From an uncultured Dorea sp. (GTDB taxonomy: Bacteria; Bacillota; Clostridia; Lachnospirales; Lachnospiraceae), in the NCBI GenBank assembly GCA_910589275.1, contig CAJUTH010000035.1, positions 1 to 36,738 of the forward strand: DNA of 36,738 nucleotides, in the 5' to 3' direction. This document shows positions 32,689 to 36,738 of this stretch, in pieces (position 1 is the first letter of the stretch; every line of letters begins with the position of its first letter). Both the position numbers and the translations under genes were made by a program. The notes beneath the pieces are model-generated. The model saw only the letters and a list, made by a program, of their open reading frames with translations. It did no database searches and had not been told where the DNA came from.

Positions 32689-33687
32689 ATGGAACTATTT
32701 TCGGAAATATATAGCTGCTATTATCAGGTCATGCGGCATCTCCTCCAGCAAAACGTCCCCCTTACCCTGCAGGATATCCAGCGGCAGATCTGCGCAGAGG
32801 GCTTTGAGGAAAGCCTCCTGTCCATCATCCCCAAGCTGGAAGACGGCACATGGAATCTGTTCAAACGGGAGGGAACCCTCTATCTTTCCAGACTCTCTTC
32901 CGCCTTTGCCGCGCCCATTTCCAATATTGAAAAAGCCTATTTAAAGGCTCTTTTATCTGATCCGCGGATCGGATTATTTCTCACAGACGAACAATGCAAT
33001 ACCTTAAACGGACTGCTGGCAGATACTGCTCCTTTATGGACGCCGGAGCAGTTCTGCTATTATGACCGCTTTGCAGACGGAGATCCCTTTGAGGACGCAT
33101 CCTACCGCGAGCATTTCCGGCTGCTGCTTCAGGCTCAGAAAGAGTCTAGATATGTAGAAATCGAGTACCAGTCTCCGAAGGGCGGACGCCTCCACCATTA
33201 CTACGTGCCCGCGCGTCTGGAGTATTCCGTAAAAAACGACAAATTCCGCATGCTGGCCCTAAAAAACAGCAAAGGGAATGAGATGAAGCTTGAACTGCTC
33301 AACATTGCGCGGATCCAACATGTCCGCTTGACTGGCCGCACGCTCCCCTCCCCCACAGACCTAAACGCCCTGATCCGGAAATCCTATTACAAGGAACCTG
33401 TAAAGCTCCGTATAATCAACCGCCGGAACGCTCTGGAGCGGGCTATGCTGCATTTTGCAAACTATGAAAAGAATACAGCAAAAATAGACGACGATACGTA
33501 TGAATGCCTGATCTATTATAATCAAAGTATGGAAACGGAACTGCTGATCGAAGTGCTCTCTTTCGGCCCTATGCTTACCGTAATCGGAAACGACCGATTT
33601 CTAAAAAACCTCAGAGCCAGATTAAAAAAACAGAAGGCTCTCGATCTCACAAACTCCAATCCTCTAACGCCCGCTTCGCTCTCCTGA
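32689..33687 (+). CDS. WYL-domain transcription regulator 2
   Basis: 332 residues, partner of the preceding regulator. N-terminal helical HTH-like part (PLTLQDIQRQICAEGFEESL), WYL domain about 145-225 (ESRYVEIEYQSPKGGRLHHY, YVPARLEYSVKNDKFRMLAL) and a C-terminal WCX region ending at a stop that overlaps the convergent cutC gene by 41 bases. AGGAGG precedes the ATG. No defence or repair gene follows, so the target of the pair is unknown. Confidence 0.85.
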   Translation: MELFSEIYSCYYQVMRHLLQQNVPLTLQDIQRQICAEGFEESLLSIIPKLEDGTWNLFKREGTLYLSRLSSAFAAPISNIEKAYLKALLSDPRIGLFLTDEQCNTLNGLLADTAPLWTPEQFCYYDRFADGDPFEDASYREHFRLLLQAQKESRYVEIEYQSPKGGRLHHYYVPARLEYSVKNDKFRMLALKNSKGNEMKLELLNIARIQHVRLTGRTLPSPTDLNALIRKSYYKEPVKLRIINRRNALERAMLHFANYEKNTAKIDDDTYECLIYYNQSMETELLIEVLSFGPMLTVIGNDRFLKNLRARLKKQKALDLTNSNPLTPASLS

Positions 33688-34396
33688 CTTCCTCTTTATC
33701 CGTGCGCAGGAGGTCAAATTCACTGAATCCGGGAATCCCCATGGGAACTTGCTTTTCCCGGTAAACCATTCCGCTGCCGATATTCTGCTTTCCAGACATA
33801 TGGAAGCTTACCGGCGGCAGCGTCTCTGCCAGCCGCCGGATTACCCCGGCGTTTACCCCGCTCCCCACAAGAATCTCAATCCGGTCTCCCGCCTGTGCAG
33901 CCACTTTCCTTAAAACGTCAATCCCCTCTGTACAGGCCGGCGCCTGACCTGAAGTAAGAATCCTGTCTATTCCCAGCAAAACTGCTTCTTCCAGCGTTTC
34001 GTACGGATCCCTGCAGACATCGAACGCCCGGTGAAGCGTCAGCCGAAGGGAACCTGCGCACTCCCTGATCTCTCCCATTCTCTTTACATCCAGCGCCCCA
34101 TCCGGCAACAGGCACCCGACTGTAATGCCATCCGCCCCAAGTTCGCGAAACAAGCGGATATCATCCGTTATCATCTGAAATTCTGCATCTGTATACAGAA
34201 AATCCCCAAATCTCGGCCTGATTAAAACACTTAATTCTATATCGCATGCCCTGCGAATCTGTTTAAACTCACTAACTCCCGGAGTTGTCCCTCCGATAAT
34301 CAGATTCGAACAGACTTCTAAGCAGTCCGCCCCACCTTCCTTAGCAATAACCGCCGACTCCACCGAATCGACGCATATTTCTAATCTCCTTCTCAT
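33647..34396 (-). CDS. cutC: CutC family protein
   Basis: TIM-barrel protein of the CutC family, 249 residues, cytosolic: LEICVDSVESAVIAKEGGAD, LEVCSNLIIGGTTPG, LSVLIRPRFGDFLYTDAEF, LGADGITVGCLLPDG and LTLHRAFDV are the family hallmarks in order. ATG 34396 (MRRRLEICV) has GGGAAAGGCGGG upstream; longer frames lack a site. CutC was linked to copper tolerance, but this is disputed in E. coli. Monocistronic. Its 3' end overlaps the end of WYL regulator 2 on the other strand. Confidence 0.92.
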   Translation of the reverse strand: MRRRLEICVDSVESAVIAKEGGADCLEVCSNLIIGGTTPGVSEFKQIRRACDIELSVLIRPRFGDFLYTDAEFQMITDDIRLFRELGADGITVGCLLPDGALDVKRMGEIRECAGSLRLTLHRAFDVCRDPYETLEEAVLLGIDRILTSGQAPACTEGIDVLRKVAAQAGDRIEILVGSGVNAGVIRRLAETLPPVSFHMSGKQNIGSGMVYREKQVPMGIPGFSEFDLLRTDKEEVRRAKRALEDWSL

Positions 34397-34499
34397 CACA
34401 ATCCCGCCTTTCCCTATCCCACACCCCTGTAAGAATGATATCAAGGGAGCCGTTGAGACGCTACGCCAACCGCCAAGCAAAAGGAAGGAGGTTGGTGCT

Positions 34500-34691
34500 A
34501 TGGTTACATACTCTGATTTATTTACGTTTGTAATTATGCTTTGTTCTGTAATCGCTCTAATTTTAGCAATATTTCAGAACAAAAAACAGCGCCCCTGCTC
34601 TGGTAAAGTAAGGCGCTATTTTTGTAAGTTTTTACTATACCGGCGGTCCGGCTTGAGCTGGCCAACGGCTCTCTTGTTAAGTGTATTATAA
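34500..34691 (+). CDS. putative holin-like (type I) toxin
   Basis: 63 residues, one N-terminal membrane helix (MVTYSDLFTFVIMLCSVIAL, then ILAIFQNKKQ), the layout of the holin-like toxin family in Bacillota. AAGGAAGGAGG precedes the ATG. The coding frame runs through a terminator hairpin after FQNKKQRP, so most transcripts probably end near codon 41 and the later residues may never be made. An antisense RNA starts downstream and overlaps the 3' half, as expected for a type I toxin-antitoxin locus. Confidence 0.7.
   Translation: MVTYSDLFTFVIMLCSVIALILAIFQNKKQRPCSGKVRRYFCKFLLYRRSGLSWPTALLLSVL
34582..34679 (-). ncRNA. antisense RNA antitoxin (predicted)
   Basis: A consensus minus-strand promoter, TTGACA (34707-34712), 16 bases, TATAAT (34685-34690), would start an RNA near 34679 that ends at the bidirectional terminator, about 98 bases, fully antisense to the 3' part of the toxin transcript. 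No ORF of note lies in it. Confidence 0.65.
34588..34623. terminator. bidirectional terminator of toxin mRNA and antisense RNA
   Basis: AGCGCC (34588-34593) pairs with GGCGCT (34612-34617). A T run follows on the plus strand (34619-34623) and a TTTTTT run on the minus strand (34586-34581), so both transcripts can end here and share the loop. Confidence 0.75.
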
Positions 34692-34712
34692 CAGATATAC
34701 TAGATATGTCAA
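34685..34712 (-). promoter_or_regulatory. promoter of the antisense RNA
   Basis: Both hexamers match consensus fully (TTGACA, TATAAT) with a 16-base spacer, one of the strongest promoters in the window. Confidence 0.75.
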
Positions 34713-34811
34713 ACTCTTTTCAAGACTCTGGTTAAATTTCTCTTGAGATTTTTTACATCAACGCAATTCAAACCCGGTGCCGAACTATGCTGATCGTAGC
34801 CATTTCTGGTT

Positions 34812-35092
34812 ATGATACGCGGGCTCATTGATACGGCGCTAAATATTATTCTATTTTTCCCGCTGGGATTCTTCCTCCCTCTGCTGTATAAAAATTACAG
34901 CCGTTTCCACAGCGTTGTATTCGCCGATTTTCTCTTCTCGCTGTCAATTGAACTGATTCAGATGTTTGGCAGAGGCACAACGGACATAAAATCAACAGAC
35001 AAATTGAAGTATTATTCTTTATGTCCTGCTCATTTGCAATCATGGTTACCATCCAGCCTTGGATCATCAGCAAGGTATTCGGCCTTGGATAG
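34812..35092 (+). pseudogene. VanZ-like membrane protein remnant
   Basis: The first frame gives a VanZ middle part, ALNIILFFPLGFFLPLLYKN, then SLSIELIQMFGRGTTDI, where intact proteins continue with a conserved D-L-N-T segment. That segment is missing, and another frame then gives the VanZ-like tail FFMSCSFAIMVTIQPWIISK with stop TAG at 35090-35092. The N-terminal helix is also absent or out of frame. So a frameshift and deletion have killed it. VanZ proteins touch teicoplanin/lipoglycopeptide tolerance. It lies convergent with the MFS gene. Confidence 0.65.
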
Positions 35093-35114
35093 AATATTTT
35101 CATCAGCAAAATCT

Positions 35115-36359
35115 TTATGTAAGATATAAATTCCTATATACCTTCCTGTCCTTCACCGCCAGCCAGATACACACCAGCACGATAACTCCGCCAAACGCAA
35201 GAACTACCGTCCATGCTGCGGCAGACTTCCCCAACTCATAAATAAACCCAATCAGAAGCTGATAGACACTAATAACCCCTGTCCGAATAACCGCCATCAA
35301 TCCATTAATCCTTCCTCTATGACTGGCCGGAAAACGTTTAGTTATATAAGGACTCTCAGCCAGCGTTCCGAAAATTTCTCCCCATGTCAGGATGATCATT
35401 GCAATATAATAAACCGGAATATGCCCTGCATATGCCATAAATACGGCAAAGCCTGCCAAGAGTAACGTTTGCCCAAGGACTATTTTTACCGGTTCGGAAA
35501 TCCCCGAAAAGATTCTGGTTATCAACGGTGTAAACGCTACGACCACCACACAATTCACACTGGTAACAGATCCGAATATCACAGCCCCATTCTCTCCATG
35601 AAGTTTAGCGAGATCCAGCGGCATCAAATAATTATACATCTGATAGCTAGCATAATAACCACTGATAGCCAGTATATAAAGCAACACTATCCTGTTCTCT
35701 TTCAGTATCTGCCACAGAGTTTCTCCTTCTCTGTCAGCCTGATATACCATCTGTTCTCCGTCTTCTATTACGGGAGTAATATCCTTCATAAGTACATAAA
35801 TCAAAACAGAAGAACATCCAATAGTAATCCCGCTGATCAGAAATGCCAGCCACAGATAATCCTGAAACAAAAATCCCGCGATGGTCGGAGACATCACAAA
35901 ACCAAGATTCCCTCCAAGATACTGCAGCGAATATGCCCGTTCCCTGTCCTCTGTAGCAGTAATATCTGCCGTAAGCGCATTATAGGAAGGGCCTTCCATA
36001 TTCTGGCATATAGCGGCAACAGACATCAGTACCAATGACATTGCAGACAAAGGAATCGCAGCGCAGATTATATAACATACTACGGAAATCATATCCAAAT
36101 AAACGATATTCATTTTTTTATTAAAATAATCCGCCATTTTTCCGCCGATCAAATTTGCAGGGAGCAGCAAAAATCCCACCGCCGCAATTGCCCATGCAAC
36201 CTGTGCCCCACTCATCCCCATCTTCTGACTCAGTATCATGGTAAGCATCGGCCATATCATCGACCCCATACCGGTAACCAGACGTCCGAAACACAGTATA
36301 TAATTTTCCCTTCGCAGCCCTTTATATTGTGTTATTATTTTCATCCTGTCTATTTCCAT
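35115..36359 (-). CDS. MFS transporter, drug-efflux type
   Basis: Twelve-helix major facilitator, 414 residues, proton-driven exporter of the DHA1/YfcJ-like kind. The helix 2-3 loop NLIGGKMADYFNKKMNIVYL carries the G-K-x-D signature; a long charged central loop (about 185-225) separates two six-helix halves, and PASHRGRINGLMAVIRTG follows helix 10. ATG 36359 has GGAAGAAAG upstream; ATG 36344 is alternative. AT content is visibly higher than in the left half of the window, which suits acquired DNA. Substrate unknown. Confidence 0.85.
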   Translation of the reverse strand: MEIDRMKIITQYKGLRRENYILCFGRLVTGMGSMIWPMLTMILSQKMGMSGAQVAWAIAAVGFLLLPANLIGGKMADYFNKKMNIVYLDMISVVCYIICAAIPLSAMSLVLMSVAAICQNMEGPSYNALTADITATEDRERAYSLQYLGGNLGFVMSPTIAGFLFQDYLWLAFLISGITIGCSSVLIYVLMKDITPVIEDGEQMVYQADREGETLWQILKENRIVLLYILAISGYYASYQMYNYLMPLDLAKLHGENGAVIFGSVTSVNCVVVVAFTPLITRIFSGISEPVKIVLGQTLLLAGFAVFMAYAGHIPVYYIAMIILTWGEIFGTLAESPYITKRFPASHRGRINGLMAVIRTGVISVYQLLIGFIYELGKSAAAWTVVLAFGGVIVLVCIWLAVKDRKVYRNLYLT

Positions 36360-36402
36360 ATCTTTCTTCCACTGATATATATTTGTTTTTCATTCTAATA
36401 TA

Positions 36403-36434
36403 CAAAAAGCTGTAAACAATTCCGTTTACAGCTT
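36403..36434 (-). terminator. terminator downstream of the tRNA-Asn remnant
   Basis: A perfect 11-bp stem, AAGCTGTAAAC / GTTTACAGCTT, with a 6-base loop. On the minus strand it ends in TTTTTG. Confidence 0.85.
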
Positions 36435-36455
36435 CTCACTATATTATTAAATAAA

Positions 36456-36518
36456 CTCCCCGAGTTGGGCTCGAACCAACAACCCCACGGTTAACAGCCG
36501 TGTGCTCTACCATTGATA
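36456..36518 (-). pseudogene. tRNA-Asn(GTT) lacking its 5' end
   Basis: On the minus strand: D loop AATGGTA with 3' D-stem GAGC, anticodon arm CACGG-CTGTTAA-CCGTG (anticodon GTT, Asn), T arm GTTGG-TTCGAGC-CCAAC, 3' acceptor TCGGGGA and discriminator G. The matching 5' acceptor TCCCCGA and GCTC of the D stem are absent; instead a hairpin TACGGT/ACCGTA stands there. No CCA is encoded. A promoter and terminator flank it. The cut-off fits a 3'-tRNA att site left by an integrated element to its right. Confidence 0.7.
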
Positions 36519-36628
36519 CGGTTACATACCGTAAAATCTCTTTGATAGAGTGTTATGTCCAAATTACAATCGAGGCTATATCTTTCACTCTGTTTGGCTA
36601 CCATCTGACTGGTGACCTAACGAATAAT

Positions 36629-36657
36629 ATATTAACATAACTTCCCTCATTTGGCAA
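36629..36657 (-). promoter_or_regulatory. promoter reading into the tRNA-Asn remnant
   Basis: Minus-strand TTGCCA (36652-36657), 17 bases, TAATAT (36629-36634). The -35 lies in the loop of a 7-bp dyad TTCCCTC/GAGGGAA (36642-36664), a possible operator. The RNA would run about 220 bases to the terminator at 36403. The AT-rich 36519-36738 end holds no gene. Confidence 0.5.
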
Positions 36658-36738
36658 GAGGGAAATTTATGTTTTTGAAATTCTTATAAGCCATTTATGA
36701 TAATGTCCTAGTATACCACAAATGAAAATGTCCCGGAT

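Noticed and set aside
34812..35129. Intact 105-residue VanZ-like protein
   Set aside because: The frame loses VanZ similarity after GRGTTDI and the true tail is in another frame, so it is a remnant.
1..36738. CRISPR arrays, rRNA genes, full insertion sequences or a prophage
   Set aside because: No regularly spaced repeats, rRNA signatures, transposase or phage structural genes were seen on either strand.

Overview
The window looks like chromosomal DNA of a gut Clostridia (Bacillota), most likely a Lachnospiraceae member. The evidence is moderate GC, strong AGGAGG-type ribosome sites, an anaerobic CbiK-type chelatase inside a siroheme operon, and many small families typical of that group (DUF4869, DUF3784, DUF3788, holin-like toxin, paired WYL regulators). 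Species cannot be named from the sequence.

Layout. 1-4.3 kb: an alpha/beta hydrolase, a 2-hydroxyacid dehydrogenase remnant that has lost its NAD-binding domain, a HAD phosphatase, and an orphan sorbitol-type PTS IIA with a SorC regulator. 4.3-8.1 kb: a YfcE-type phosphodiesterase with the AzlC/AzlD amino-acid exporter pair, then a WYL regulator with MmcQ and GyrI-like genes. 8.1-13 kb: a tetrapyrrole operon (hemC, cobA-hemD fusion, cbiK, hemB, precorrin-2 dehydrogenase) that runs from porphobilinogen formation to sirohydrochlorin/siroheme. It has no hemA or hemL. 13-16.1 kb: a CAT-fold acetyltransferase, a PilZ c-di-GMP receptor, and an uncharacterised DUF4869 + P-loop protein pair. Two miniature inverted-repeat elements lie here, one with a visible target duplication. 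16-22.5 kb: an alpha-galactosidase/sugar ABC transporter operon with a divergent AraC regulator.

22.5-25.9 kb is the most interesting part. An SPFH/slipin gene and an rtcB RNA-ligase gene lie on the same strand, separated by about 800 bp of non-coding, hairpin-rich DNA. On the strand of rtcB this gap encodes a tRNA-like RNA in circularly permuted order. T arm, an acceptor-like stem closed by a GUAA tetraloop, UA, D arm, and the two strands of an anticodon-type stem (CACAA/TTGTG) all pair. The chain therefore opens where an anticodon loop would be. This is the topology of bacterial Y RNAs and of a tRNA cleaved in its anticodon loop, which is the kind of end RtcB seals. I propose an RtcB / tRNA-mimic RNA / slipin RNA-repair module. 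Its promoter is divergent from a YtrA-like GntR/ABC operon, and both promoters carry the same 11-bp motif.

25.9-36.7 kb is accessory DNA in partial decay. It holds a frameshifted ABC ATPase with a permease reduced to its ends, a K+ channel fused to a RyR domain, small proteins of unknown role, two WYL regulators, cutC, a type I toxin-antitoxin locus, a VanZ remnant and an MFS exporter. It ends with the 3' portion of a tRNA-Asn, probably the edge of an integrated element lying beyond the window.
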